A stretch of 64,000 nt of DNA from Cladosporium sp. IMV 00045 (lineage: Eukaryota > Ascomycota > Dothideomycetes > Cladosporiales > Cladosporiaceae): the NCBI GenBank assembly GCA_001931905.2, contig MSJI02000622.1, forward strand, positions 1-64,000. The letters are read 5' to 3'. Below, piece by piece: positions 43,597-55,868 of this stretch (positions are counted from its first letter, which is position 1; each line of letters opens with the position of its first letter). The notes below the pieces were generated by a model. It had not been told where the DNA came from and did not search any database. It saw only the letters and a list, made by a program, of their open reading frames with translations. Position numbers and translations under genes: made by a program.

Positions 43597-45530
43597 TTAC
43601 GACCCGCCAGCGCCTTGGCTCTCCTTCCTCCTAACCTCAGGACTTTGTCCTCGCGACCTTCCTTCGGTAGGACTCAAAATGCTCCCACTCCTCACGCTGA
43701 GTGCAGTGCTTCCTCTCCTGCTTGTGCCTGCACCGCCGGACTCTGCTTCTCTCTCCAAGAACTCGCTCCAGAGCTCAGCCAGAGTCTCTCTGCTCGCCCC
43801 TCCAGGACTCTCAGCGGTGAACTCACCCAAGGCGGGCGTTGAAGGCGTGCGCCTGAAGGGGCTCACGGGTACGCGCAGAGATCCAACACCCGTGCCTTGA
43901 CGTTGTAGGCCTGCTTGCTCCTTCTGCTCCTCGTTCCAACCTAAGAGAGCAGAGATGAGTTGTAGCACTTGGAACTTCTTAGGGTCGCTGCGATCCAATG
44001 CCAGGAAGTGGAGAAAATGGTTGGTGACCAGCTGACGATCAACGTTGTCTTCTGGTTTGCCGCGCTTGAGAAATCGCAGTGCTTTGGTGAGATGATCGTT
44101 GAGGATGACGGCTTCGTGTCTGAGCTTGCCGATGAGAAGATTCTTCTCCTTAACCTCCTTCTCAAAAGGCAATGCACGCTCAAGCTCTTTCTGCGTCGTT
44201 TCCAACTGCGACTTCAGTTCCGCCGAGCTGTCTTCTGCGCCCTTGACCTGTTTCCGTAGCTCTTCAAGCTGAGATTGAGACTGCTCCACAAGCTCCCTCA
44301 ACTCCCGTTTGCGCTCTTCTTGTACGTCGCGCAACGCACGCTGGAGGCCGTCCACGGTTGATCCTTGTGTTTCCGCTTCGTTCTTGACGCGCTCGAAAGC
44401 CTCTCGCTGGGTGCTCAGTTGTTCATCTAGCTCTTGTGCCCGCTCTTCCGCGCCTTCACGGCGTGAGCGCTCCTCGGTCGCAAGAATTTCCCAGTCCTGC
44501 ATGGCTTGTCGCGCCACCTCGTACTCTTCACGTACATATGCCTCCCGTGAGACCAATTCGTCACGCTCTTTCACCCAATTAGATGTAGAAACATTCGTCC
44601 GTGATCGGAGGGTCTCGATTTCCGAAGCTTGCGATTCGATTTGACCTTTCAACTCTTCCACAGAAGACTTCAGTCCCTCTTTCTCTTCGTTTGTGGTGGA
44701 CTGTTCCTGTTCAAGTTCTTCAATCCGTCCTCTTGCCGTCTCGAGCTCTTCGGCATCTGCTTTGAGACGTTCGCCCAATTGTGACCGGATGGTGTTGACC
44801 TTGCTCATCAGGTCGCGATATCGTGTTTCAGCATCCTCTTTCTCCTCCTGTGTTTTTTCGAGCTCTTTCTGCACATCCGAAATCTCGTCCGCGTGCTTCG
44901 CTTGTAGCTGTTCAAGGGACTCTCGCAGTTGGGTGACCTCAGCACGCAAGCTGTCTCGCTCCTGTTGCATAGCGTCTAGCCGCGTTGTCGCATCGAGTCG
45001 CTTGTGGTATCCTGATCAGATGCTGTTTCAGTCTTCGAAATACCGCTCGGGACGCTTCGCATGTCCTGCTCGTCCTGATCTGCCTGCGCGCCATTCTGAG
45101 CCGGCTGCTCATTGGGCGGTTTCGCAGGACTCGATGGTTCTGGTGGTGACGAGGGCATGTGCAAAGTATCCTCGCTCTTCAATTGCTCTTGCCTCGAAGT
45201 CTTCTGCCTGTAATTAGCGACGATCGTGTTATCGAAGTGCTATCGCGTACAACTGTTGTATCGGGAGCTTCATCTTCGTCGTCCTCGTCATCATCCCCGC
45301 CCGCAGGTTGATCTTTGACACCATTGACATCAGAAGGATCCTCCCCAGCACCAGACTTGCCATTTGCCTTCTTCTTGTTATTCTTTTTCTTTTTCTTCGC
45401 CGCTACAGATGCGCCGCGTCAGCCGAGTGCTTTGGATTGGAGGATTGGCAGGGCCGCAAGAACACTGAACAAGACAGAACATGGTCTTACCCGATTTGCT
45501 TATCGAATCCGAGGCATTTGTAGCGGACAT
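43597..45530 (-). CDS. RUD3: Golgin RUD3, coiled-coil with GRAB domain
   Basis: The proposed model is complement(join(43597..45011, 45044..45203, 45251..45402, 45491..45530)), 588 aa. The N-terminus MSATNASDSISKS joins a poly-Lys/acidic segment (AAKKKKKNNKKKANGKSG). A coiled coil of about 300 residues follows (RLDAMQQERDSLRAEVTQLR...). The GRAB domain then ends the structured part: VDRQLVTNHFLHFLALDRS, FQVLQLISALLGWNEEQK. It binds Arf1 and places this tether on cis-Golgi membranes. The third exon ends in a C-terminal Ser/Arg-rich tail. The intron at 45012-45043 would be only 32 nt; without it, the two exons are out of frame by one base. Intron 45204-45250 uses the second AG of a CAGGCAG pair. 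Confidence 0.78.
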
Positions 45531-45776
45531 TTTTGGCATACAAAAGGAGAGTTACCTAAAGACAACGATCTGGCGACATAGGGTGTATACAATCTGGCAT
45601 CTTCCGCCTGAGGCAGCCTCTACGCTAGCGAAGCTCAAAGCGGAGAGCAAGTATCACACAAGACAACAACAGCATCGTAACGTATCCTCATCACAGATCT
45701 CAGAGAGTGGAGACAAGCTACAAAAATACACACATCTACAAGGATCAAAACATGCCATTTGCCCCAGCCGCGTGTC

Positions 45777-46918
45777 TCAGGCCTCCTGCATAAGAGACAA
45801 GAGATCATTCGACGCGACGAACTCCTCCCACGTCTTGAGATGCAGTCCGGGAAGCTTCGCTCCGTATCAGCACAGTTTCATTAGAATATCTCCATCAATC
45901 GGACGCTCTTACCTGGCTCGCTTGAACGAAATCCGGATGATCATAGATCATACCACATCCTTCGAAGATCATCAGCTGCTCGGTAAAGTCCAAAGCAGTG
46001 ACCGCTCCCATTTTCGCCTCCAACTTCTCGCGGAATTGGTTTTCGGGTACCTTCTCATAGCGCACGGGAATGTTGTAGGCTGCGGCATCATTAGGATGCG
46101 TTACGTATCATCAGGACATCCAGAGCAACCACTCACCTTGCGCAAGAATCTGGAGCTTCTCCAACTCGCCAATGGACTGTGCATTGAACGCAACAGTACG
46201 CTTGTGAAAGTCGTCACCGCGCTCGATCAAGTACTTTACCAGCTTGCCGGTATCTGAAATGGCCGAGTTTGGCAGCGGGGTCTGACCCTCCAAGCAGAAT
46301 GAACGCACGTAAGTCCCATCCGCTTGCTGTAAGACACATCAGTATTGAACAGTCTTGACCTAGGCAACGATGACCTGAACTCACTTTCACAGGCAGATAG
46401 ACGCTTGGGTTGGTCACACAGTTCTCAAAGTAGTTTGGAAACAGTATTTCGATCGTCTTCGCCCACAGAGCCGGCTTTTGTGTCCGCAGATACTCTGTCA
46501 AAGCCGCCTTACTTTGCCAATGAAAAATGTTGGCATACTTCCCATCCGACAAGGCTTTCCCATCAGGCAGAGATGCCCAGACAAAATGCTCCAGCTGAGG
46601 CAGGGCATCTGCTATGTTTGCGATCGATATCGCTTGTTTGAGCTCAGTATCAGCGGACATGCTCTGCCAGAAGTCTGTCATGGCATAGATGACATGGGCA
46701 CCTTCAAAAGCATGCTCCAGACTTTCCGAATCATCCAGATTGGCTTGAACGACATCGACGCCCTGCGATGCCAATGCTCTGCTCTTGACAGACTGGGTGT
46801 CTCTTGTCAGGCCGCGAATGTGGTACTTTGAGGGCTCCCTGAGGAGCTCCTGGACGACAGAGCCTCCCTGTTGGCCGGTTGCGCCGAGAACAACGACATT
46901 CTTCTGGACTGGGGCCAT
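45777..46918 (-). CDS. NmrA-like NAD(P)-binding protein
   Basis: The model is complement(join(45777..45854, 45913..46079, 46137..46326, 46385..46918)), 322 aa, with three introns of 57-58 nt joined in phase. It is an atypical short-chain dehydrogenase fold. The Rossmann entry is VVLGATGQQGGSVVQELL, followed by GLTRDTQS, VVQANLDDSESL, HVIYAMTDFWQ and VWASLPD in place of the Tyr-x3-Lys pair. NmrA-like proteins sense NAD(P) redox state and some repress the nitrogen regulator AreA; most act as redox sensors or reductases of unknown substrate. All exons are intact. Confidence 0.82.
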
Positions 46919-47599
46919 TGATTAGGTAATCGTGAGTTTTGAGTTGCTTGTTTTGCCAGCGTGATCAGATTCGAATACGCGAGAAGAAAGGTCACACGAC
47001 GACTTTATATGTGAAATGATAGAAACACAATGCAACTCGCGGGGTTGCTCGCAATTGAATATCAGGAAAGTACGTCGTCGAGTTGAGCAGCAGCGGAATG
47101 AGTGCGTCGACGACCCACGATCTTAGCAATCAATGGCGACAAGCGTGCGCATTGATGCAGGGAGATCGGATCACGGATCTACGCAAATACCAGTGCCTCA
47201 CACCCGAAAACTGCCAGCACGCACCGACTTCTGCTCTCGCAAATGCGCAAGCATGCTTGCGTGCTCTAGACCAAATGGTCAAAAACCTGGTGACATCAAC
47301 CTGTCAATTGATGCAGTGGATGTAAGGATCTAGTTTGGACATTCGGGGTTTGAAGAAGTCCCGAAGAGCATTTAGACTTTCAAAGTCGCCAAATCCGGAG
47401 CGGTAGAGCGAGCTGCAACAACGCCGATTGCTTGCAACGTCAAAACACTTTACAACTCAACTTGGCACCAAGAATCATTCTAAATCAACGAAACTGCGTG
47501 AATCGCCGTCCTGCGCCCGAAAGCACATTCCTCAGCCACCGTGTTGACCCCAACCGCAAGGCTATATAAGAAGCATGAAAAATCCAACTTGCAAGCGAA
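46919..47599. other. Intergenic before the monooxygenase relic
   Basis: About 680 bases. No gene supported. Confidence 0.5.
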
Positions 47600-49047
47600 A
47601 TGATCAATACATCAACTTGACAAGCAACAAAACCGGACGAACCATTGAACATACAAAGCAAACAGTCTCTCAAGCTCAAAATCATTGTCTGCGGCGCTGG
47701 TATAGCCGGATTGTGCACCGGCATTGCATTAGCAAAACAGGGCCATCAGGTTATCATACTCGAGCGAGCTCTCGAACTGTCGCCTGCTGGAGCCGGAATC
47801 CACCTGCCACCAAATGCTACCTTACTCCTTAAACAATGGGGCATCTTAGAAAAACTCGCCAGTAAAGCTGTCGTACCTGCAGGATTCATCTTCAGGCGCT
47901 ATGCGGATAGCTTGGTTTTGGCCAAATCTGGCGGCAAGAAACCGCAAGAGGTTCCTAAGTCGCCGTGAGTTTCTTCAAAATAGACCTCAAACAGAAGTTA
48001 ATCGATTCTCTAGGTACCTGTCGATCAAGCGCGCCGACTACCAGCAAATCTTCACGAGGCTGCAATCGAAGCAGGCTGTGACCTCCGCTTAGGTCAAAAG
48101 GTGTCAGGCATCGATGAGATGCACCGGGCGTGGAACTAGACGGTGGCGATATTATTCAAGGAGACCTCGTGGTAATAGCTGATGGTGAGTCAAACGAATA
48201 CCGGTTGCCTATGACCTAGACTTACCGTAAATTGCAGGCATCAAGTCAACTCTTCGACAAAAGATCATTCCCGAAGAAGATGTCGCCGCCTTTCGCAGCC
48301 ATTATCAACCTACCGAGCTTGGGCACCAATGGAAGAACTCAAAACAGACCCCAACGTAGCTGAAATCCTCCATGAGCCAGCAACAAATGTATGGCTCGGC
48401 CCAAGTCGACACATGATCGTTTACCCAGCAGAAGGAGGCAACATCTTAGCGATCAACGGCACCTACCCCTCGCGCAACAACGGCGCAGGCGACTGGAACC
48501 ATCCAGCAAGCGTGGAAGAAATCCAGACCCGCTTCCACGACTTCGACCCAGTGGCCAAGAGCATCTTATCGAAAGCGAGGGATTGCAAATCATGGGCTCT
48601 GGCAGAAGTTCCACGGCTCCCCAGATGGAGATCAAAGTCTGGCAAAGTCGTCCTGATCGGAGACGCCGCGCACGGCATGTTGCAATTCCTAGCCCAGGGC
48701 GCGGCTATGGCCACCGAAGATGCCGGTGCTCTCGCCGAGTGCATCAAAAGTGCGAGCAACGCCGAGCAAATACCACGCGCCATGTACTTCTATGAGAGAA
48801 GTCGGAAGTGGAGATGCGAGAAGGTGCAAGCGCAGGCGAGACGAAATGGCGAGTTCATCCATATGCCAGACGGAGAAGAGCAGGAACACAGGGACAGGAA
48901 ACTCGGGGCAAATCACTGCCTAACGACCAAGAGGTGGACTGCGGTCCGCTCATGGATCCGAAGTTTACATCCTGGCTGTACGGGCATGATACCGTCGAGC
49001 ACGCTAGACGGGTCTTGTCCGATCAAGCCCAAGGAAGTGAAGACTAA
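47600..49047 (+). pseudogene. FAD-dependent monooxygenase pseudogene (salicylate hydroxylase-like)
   Basis: From ATG 47600 a TGA stop follows after six codons (47618-47620). The same frame then runs into a clear FAD-binding Rossmann start (KIIVCGAGIAGLCTGIALAK) and GAGIHLPPNATLLLKQWG. Introns at 47965-48013 and 48185-48237 still have GT-AG ends. Conserved sequence changes frame near 48052 (...DYQQIF to HEAAIEAGCDLRL), near 48119, near 48300 (to YRAWAPMEELKTDP) and near 48910. The second FAD motif VVLIGDAAHGMLQFLAQGA is intact, and the true C-terminus (DPKFTSWLYGHDTVEHARRVL) ends at 49047. A stop plus at least four frameshifts marks a decayed gene for a class A aromatic hydroxylase. Confidence 0.82.
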
Positions 49048-49257
49048 CATTTCAAGCGCGGGAGTTATTTAAGAATGCATTGAATCATACACGACTCGTC
49101 TTCTTCCGCCTCGCATGCACAAAGGCCAAAACAGAGCCGTATAGAAATAACAAAAAAGCCCTTGCCAAAACGATCAAAAGCAAACATACCGCCCAGACAG
49201 GAAACAAACCCCACAAGAGATGCAAACAATACCAACAATGGACAGAGATCATAGTTC

Positions 49258-51470
49258 TCAACGACCCCAAGCAAACTGGTTTGCCCCATCAAGAGCAAGC
49301 AAAGCAAAGTGACCACCAGCCACAGGTCTCGCCTTGTAGATGTCCCAACTGCCGACATCGTGGCCATTCCCATTGCCATCAGCTTGAGTCGCGGTATAGA
49401 ACCTGTCGCCAAACGGCACATGTTCTTCCCATTCGTCATGTAAGCGTGAACGTCATTGACGAACATGTCACGCACACCCTCATTCTCGACACCCGGCGCC
49501 ACGGCGGAAGCGGCAGCGAAGATCATCCAATCCGTCTTCGTCCAGACGTCTCTGCTGTCGAGCGGCACACCAGCCTCGCGTCGAACAGACGGATAGAAAT
49601 CCGTCTGCATCCTGTAGGCCTCGACGGGGAAGGTGTTCAGCTCAAGCAAGACGTCCAGGTAGAGGTTGAATTGCAGAGCCCAAGACTCGTCATCATCCAG
49701 GAACATAGTGAAATGCGTGCGCTCAGCATCAGTCCCCACAGACTGATTGTACAGATATCCGCAAAACGCTTGCCGGCGGCAGAGTACTCAGCTGATCAGT
49801 CATAACACCATAGGCGTTGAGCCCGATCGCTGACTTCACCGCGAGACCAGTCTGGTTGGCAGAGACACCGGCACCATCGTCGGTCGAGAACTGCCTCGCA
49901 GTATAAAGACCGTTATTAACCAGGTAGTCGGCGTAAGTCTTCAAAATGCCAGAGAACTGCTCCTTGTACGAGGTGTCACCAGAAGCACGCTCATACATAT
50001 ACAAAAGAGCAAGAAGATTGCCACTTTCCTCAACAGGCATTTCCTCGGCCTTACCATCATCATGACCGGTGGCATTCGGGTAGTTTTTACCCATGTCATG
50101 GATAGTGTAGTCGTGAGGCCAGGCGCCGGAGTCAAGGTAGTGCAGGACCGGGTGCAGAAGTAGGCGTATATAATCAGGCGCCAGAACGTAGAAAATGGGC
50201 GCCATCGGCATGATAACATCGACGGTATTGACATTGCCGTTGCTGCTTGAACGTCAGTATTTGTACTCTGAATGAGTGTAGAAACGCAAACACAAACCTT
50301 GAGATCTCTTTGACAAAAGCCAGAACGCTATTTGTGTCCAAGCTATCGGACGGGATCGTGAGCTCCATGGTGCCAAACACCTGCCGTGTGGACAAAGCCA
50401 GGATGTTGCTGTGATTGGCGCCACCTGTTTTCACCCCTGCAACGAATGCATCCAGACCGCGTGACTCTTCGTCTGCTGCATGCAGGTCATCAAGAGCATG
50501 CATACAGCCGCAACCGGCGTCCTCGCAGACGCCTGAAAGTAGTTTGAGCGATCATTTCCAAGATAAACCACAGACTCGTTACGGACATGACCAATGACAA
50601 ACGTGACATTGCTGGTGCCCTCCAGAAGGCCAAAGTCATGGCTGAAAGCCATCACGCTGCCAGGACGGAGATCTGTACCGCCACCAAGACTTCCATTGAC
50701 CACAAAAGAATCCCGCACAGTCTCACCGATGCCGATGATTTTGCTGAGCTTGGAAGCGTTCTCCCTAGTGCAGTATACCGCGGAACCCCAGAGAGCCATC
50801 TCGACACTTTCCGTGAACCTATCCGATCCCACAGGACTGAAAGCACTGACATGTGCCTCGCGAGATCCCAAGAATGAGGAGCCAGCTGAACATCCACACC
50901 AAACTGACCGAGCCAAGAGTTGTCAATGTCGGAGTAGACTTGCACACTGGGAGTCTCAGAGCTTCGACTTCGCGTGGAGACCGTGAGGTAGCTGTACGGC
51001 AGGCTTTGTCGGCTGTAGTTGTGTGGCGAAACGGGAGAGAAGAAGTCAAGAACAAACTCGACTTGCTCGACGGCGAGTGTGAATGTTGAATGGGTCGCGG
51101 TGAAGTCAGCCGATGTGAGATTACCAGGCTGAATGCGATGACCAGGCCGCGGAACACCGAAGAGACTGTAGGATTGACCATCAATACGCGCAATCACCGA
51201 CCAGGTGAGCTGCTGGCCGTTCCAGAACTGAGCTACAGAGAACGGCAGGCTGGCGACTTCGTTTCCTGGGAGCCATGCTACAAAGAAGGTCACCTAGGGT
51301 CTACACTGGCATCTGAGAATGACTTACCCGAAAGATAGGGGTTGCGGACAGCGAGAGGATAGGACGGCGGCAAAACCGGAGTGAAGAAGGCTTGCGCAGC
51401 GGCCGAGTCGATGAGAAAACAAGTCCACAGAGCACAGAGGCGAGGACGCGGGCGATAAGACTCGCCATCG
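49258..51470 (-). pseudogene. GtaA-type secreted glutaminase pseudogene
   Basis: A relic of the fungal GtaA glutaminase family, which releases glutamate from glutamine outside the cell. From ATG 51470 a signal peptide (MASLIARVLASVLCGLVF) is followed one frame away by the mature start AQAFFTPVLPPSYPLAVRNPYLS. An intron then leads to NEVASLPFSVAQFWNGQQLT. Frame changes follow near 50885, 50500, 49735 and 49430. Catalytic-region blocks survive: ALDDLHAADEESRGLD, ILALSTRQVFG, HDMGKNYPNATGHDDGKAEE, MPVEESGNLL, FSTDDGAG, DVWTKTDWMIFAAA and the C-terminal SWDIYKARPVAGGHFALLAL, stop at 49258. At least five frameshifts make it a pseudogene. It lies head to tail against the monooxygenase relic on the opposite strand. 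Confidence 0.82.
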
Positions 51471-52513
51471 TGAACTGGCTGAACGATGCTGAATATCAAG
51501 ACCACTTTGAGCTAAACGAAGAACGAGCTTGCTTTGTGATGTTGAGAACCTATGCTGGTTGACAAGAAAAGCTTGCAACTTATAGGAATAACAACCAACC
51601 TGCATTCACACCTAGACAAAAGGCCCCATGACTTGTTCGCCAAAGAAGCTCTCATTGCATAGCAGCGGCTTAAGAAAGGTATCATTGACCTTTGCCTTAT
51701 TAAGGATATAACTTCATGGTAACGTAAAGTAACAGTAGTCAAAACATTAACAAGATCCTTGATCACACGCTGATAAGAGTGAAAGCCTTCAGACAATGCC
51801 GGTTGGAGCCTTTTCCACACGTCGTTTCAAGAGATAAAGTTTCGGCGCAAGAGGCGAACAAGACAAATGACAGAAATGCAGATCGCAACCTGGCTTCAAG
51901 ATATGGCGCTTGCGTATCCGACTGAGTGAATCAGCATTCTTCCAGATCTCTCTGATGATATTCCTGATGTAAGAAAACCGGAGCATCAATATCTTGCCAA
52001 CGCGTAGATTTCGGAGACTAGTTGCGTGCCTCGCAACGACGATCATATGATGGTGGCCACGATCCGCAAGTGAACATCTCATTCACCATCCGGATCCTGA
52101 AGGAGTTTGTCAAACTCAAAGCAGCCGACAGCGCATCCGTGCGGCAGAAGGCAAACAGGACATAGAACCAACCCACGGGTGACATGTCTGCAAGAAAGAT
52201 CATTCGAAATGCCGCAAAAAGTCCCTGATGACATTCAATGATGAGGTTATCAAAAACAAGATGATGAACAGGTCAAAAGAGTGAAGCGAGGCATCCAACT
52301 CTTGGCACCGTGCCGTCTCCACCAAGAGATCGACCACCATCTCCTTGATGCAACCCCTCTTACACATCAGCCGGCATCCCACGGAAAGTCGGAGCTGATC
52401 ATGAATAAGCAACGAAGTCCGAAGACATCTGACTGCGCCATGTTTATGTCCATATCGACTACCAAAGACAAAGTGACTTGGCCCAGCTATCAACTTGTTA
52501 GCCCAACGTGAAC
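51471..52513. other. Intergenic between glutaminase relic and amidohydrolase
   Basis: About 1 kb, a divergent promoter region. Short frames (51512-52082) show no domain. A single TGATAA-type GATA site occurs near 52248 on the minus strand. Confidence 0.45.
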
Positions 52514-54114
52514 ATGACATCTTCAACAGATCCAAAACCAGGCGACAATGGAACTGCCTACATCAATGGACGTATCTATACTGTCAACCATCAACAACCA
52601 TGGGCTGAAGCGCTTACAGTATCTTCCGACGGACTCTTCACAGCCGTCGGAAGCAACAATGAAATTCAGAACAAGGCGAGAGAAGACAACCTCATCATCA
52701 GTGACCTCCAGGGTCGGTTCATCATGCCCGGCATCCACGACGCCCATGTCCACATGCTGGTTTCAGGAATAGCGCTCACTTCCAACGTACATCTACCCGA
52801 GCAAGGGCTCACCAACGACAACGTGTCCGAAGAGCTTCGCAAAGGCAGTTGCGCGTGCAAGTACGCCAACGTCAACGAAGACTGGCTCATGGCCAACACG
52901 TACATGATCGAAGACTTCGATCGCAAAGCTCTAGACAGCGATTTCCCTGACACCCCAGTCCTAATCCGCGGCGGCGCCGGGCACAGTGCTTTCTTGAATA
53001 GCACTGCCCTCAAACGAGCGGGCTATAATGTGAAAGCCGAGCCGGAAGCACAGGGAACATATTACGCACAAGACTCCGATGGACGTATGACAGGCGAGGT
53101 GGCTGAGAACGGCCTGAACAAAGTAATGACTACTCTCCCACAACCCGGCTTGAAACATGTCAAGCAAGTACTCAAAGCAGCGCAACAAAAGTTACACGCT
53201 GCCGGCGTCACATCCTGCCAAGAAGCTTCTGCAAATTCCCTCTCGCTACAGGGATTACAAGCTCTGGAGTCGACGAACATGCTCAAGCTCGAAATATTCC
53301 CTCACATCGTGTATGCCCCTGACTGGATTGGTGAAGAGAACGCCGAAAGCCTGCATTCCCTGATCGACCGTGCGGAGAGTTTCAGATCCTCCCATGTCGA
53401 CACCCGCTTCGTCAAGATCATACTCGATGGAGTACCTCTAGCGCCATACTGGACACACGCTGCTCTCAAACCGGAAGATGGCAAGGTCGACGAGTCGAAG
53501 CTCCTCATGCTCAACGTAGCTGAGGCTGTCAAGAAATACGACGAGCGAGGCATATCCATGAAGATTCATTGCACCGGAACTGGCGCGACTCGAACTGTTC
53601 TCGATGCATACGCCGCTGCCCGGAAGAGCAACACCAAAGGTCCGCGGCACGAGATCGCGCATTGCAGTGGCGTACACGACCATGATTACCACCGCTTCAA
53701 AGAGCTGAACGTCACAGCCGAAATGTCACCTGCCTTCTTCTTCGACCACCCTATCACACATGCCAACAAAGGCTGATGAACTGGAACTTCGCCAAAATGC
53801 TCGCATCAAACGCGCACATGACGATCGGAAGTGATTGGGGCGCAGGCCCATCGCCAGATCTACTACCATGCTTGGACAGCACCATAGAGATCGTAGGCCA
53901 AGGTGATAGGCAGAGAGGAGGTGAGACCATGTGCCGAATACTCACAATGGCCGGTGCAGAGGCCGTAGGAAGAGAGAAAGACCTTGGGACCATTGAAGTT
54001 GGGAAAAAGGCCAATTTCATTGCTGTCGATCAGGACCTGAGTAAAGGCAAACTCAAAGGGGCAAGTGTATTGACGACTTGGTTCGAAGGAGACATCGTGT
54101 ACGAGAAGGAGTGA
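52514..54114 (+). CDS. YtcJ-like amidohydrolase, one frameshift
   Basis: An Amidohydro_3 family metal hydrolase acting on C-N bonds of amide or cyclic substrates. From ATG 52514 (the GTG two codons earlier is not used) the frame reads AYINGRIYTV, the metal-binding HxH motif in GIHDAHVHMLVSG, VLIRGGAGHSAFLNSTAL, VKIILDGVPLAPYW, MKIHCTGTGATRTVLDAYAA and HEIAHCSGVHDHD. It stops at 53776. The next frame continues at once with MNWNFAKMLAS, the second metal region TIGSDWGAGPSPDLLP and the C-terminal GTIEVGKKANFIAVDQDLS, ending at 54114. One missing base near 53773 (aaaggctgatg) would explain it. The restored length, about 533 aa, is normal. Assembly error or fresh mutation cannot be separated here. 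Confidence 0.78.
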
Positions 54115-54226
54115 GTTGACAAACGAAACTGACGAAACGAACCTAGCCACCGCTATCAATCTCTGATTTTGATTGCGCAGTGGAGTCATGTCATCTCCAT
54201 ATCGCGCTTCGCCCCGCGTTCTGTCA

Positions 54227-55868
54227 TCATCTCGCAAACCTGAAACGAGGGCTGTCATCACCGAGCGCTTGAATCTCTTCTTCACTCTTTCCTTCGACGA
54301 GATGATCTCTCTCCCCTGCCGCTCGTTTCTTGTTCTCCATCCCGAAGTAAAAGTAACACGACGTGTATAGCACGCAGCCTGTCGCGACCATGGCCATCGT
54401 CACTGCGTGACCACGAACATAACGTGGACTTTCATCGGTGCTGTAAAGCTATGAGAAGGTCAGTCGGCCTGCACCGGGCGAAATAGCAACGGGCAATGTC
54501 GAGACTTACGAATGGTGCCATGATACCGGCGCAATTTCCGTAGGTCAACTGCAAGGCAGTGGCGGTCGTTCTCTTACCATACCTCGGGCAATTCGTCGGA
54601 AGCCATGCAATAGGGATGCCAACAACAACGTAAAGACCCAGCGCGACCAGGAAACAGCCGCCGTAATGGGCGTTAGAGCCGCTGTCGGAGACGAGTATCG
54701 CATAGCCGACCACAGAGATCAGGCCAAACAAAACCACAACCGGTCCACGGGATTGACGCCAGTCGCTGTACCTGGCGACGATCATGTATGTAATAGCACC
54801 TAGTGCATAGCAAGGAATGGTCAGAACTTGCACCTCTGCGTTCGTTGCATCCGGCCTGATTCCTCGAATGATCGTTGGCAGAAACGTCGAATAGCCGTAG
54901 AGCATAGTGTCAACACAGAATAAGCCGGCGCAAAATGTGTGGACCTTCCAATCCGTCAATGCGCGCTTCACATCCTTCCACTCAAATGTCTCCGAGATGC
55001 CGGTCTGCCGGGCTCGTCGAATGAGCACTAACTCCCTTTCCTCATCGTTGAGGTAATACGCAGTATCCGGATCGTCGGCAAGGAAGAACCAGCAGATCAC
55101 ACCCAAGATAACGGTAGGTATACCTTCGATGATGAAGATCCAACGCCAGCCGCTCAAGCCTGCCAACCCGTCCATGAAGCCAATTCCGTAGGCCAACAGT
55201 CCACCGAACGCCCCGGCTAGAGCGGATGAAACAAATAGATAGCCGATACGCAAAGCGAGTTCCCGTTTTGTGTAGAAGAAGGTGAGGTAAATTGCACAGC
55301 CCGGAAATAGGCCGCCTTCAACGAGCCCAAGAAGCAGACGGCATGCCAGCAGCGAGGCATAGTTGTGGCATAGTCCCATCAGCGTGGCAATCAGGCCCCA
55401 AGACACGGTGATGAACGAGATCCAGCGTGAGGGCGAGACGTAGTGCTTGAGGATGATGTTTGAAGGCACCTCGCTCAGCACATAGGTGACGAAGAGCAGC
55501 GAAACTGCCACTTGGAACTGATTCTTCCCCATGTTGAGGTCCTCTTCCAAACTGTAAAGTCTGGCATTGCCAATGTTGACTCTGCGATACTGTCAGCTGA
55601 GCTGGCAAAATTACGGCTGTCCACAGGAAAGGTATTTTTACCTGTCGAGGAATGACATGAGGTAGAGCAGCATCATCATTGGGACGATGTAGCGATCGAG
55701 CTTTCGCACGAGCTGACGCTCTTTCTTCTTGTCGATGGCAGGAAGACCATCTTCATCTGACTCCACGGTCTTTGGCTCTTCCGAGGCTGGCATATTCATT
55801 GGATCCGCTGATGATGTGCGCAGCGACTTCTGGAGGCGCTGCGCGATGACTTTGAAAGAGGATGGCAT
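54227..55868 (-). CDS. MFS transporter, Dal5 family, near the amidohydrolase
   Basis: The model is complement(join(54227..54448, 54510..55581, 55642..55868)), 506 aa, with two introns of 61 and 60 nt in phase. It is a twelve-helix permease: RYIVPMMMLLYLMSFLDR joined to VNIGNARLYSLEEDLNM over the first splice site, then SWGLIATLMGLCHNYASLLACR, GWRWIFIIEGIPTVILG and FFLADDPDTAYYLNDEE. The last exon encodes the final helix (AVTMAMVATGCVLYTSCYFYF) and a charged tail ending RFRFAR. The gene converges with the amidohydrolase, 112 bases from its stop. It is therefore a candidate importer for the amidohydrolase substrate, which is inference. Confidence 0.82.

Noticed and set aside
49080..49805. 241-aa plus frame
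   Set aside because: Antisense shadow of the glutaminase relic; His/Gln-rich with no domain.
53863..54285. 140-aa minus frame across the amidohydrolase end
   Set aside because: Overlaps two better-supported genes and has no family-like sequence.
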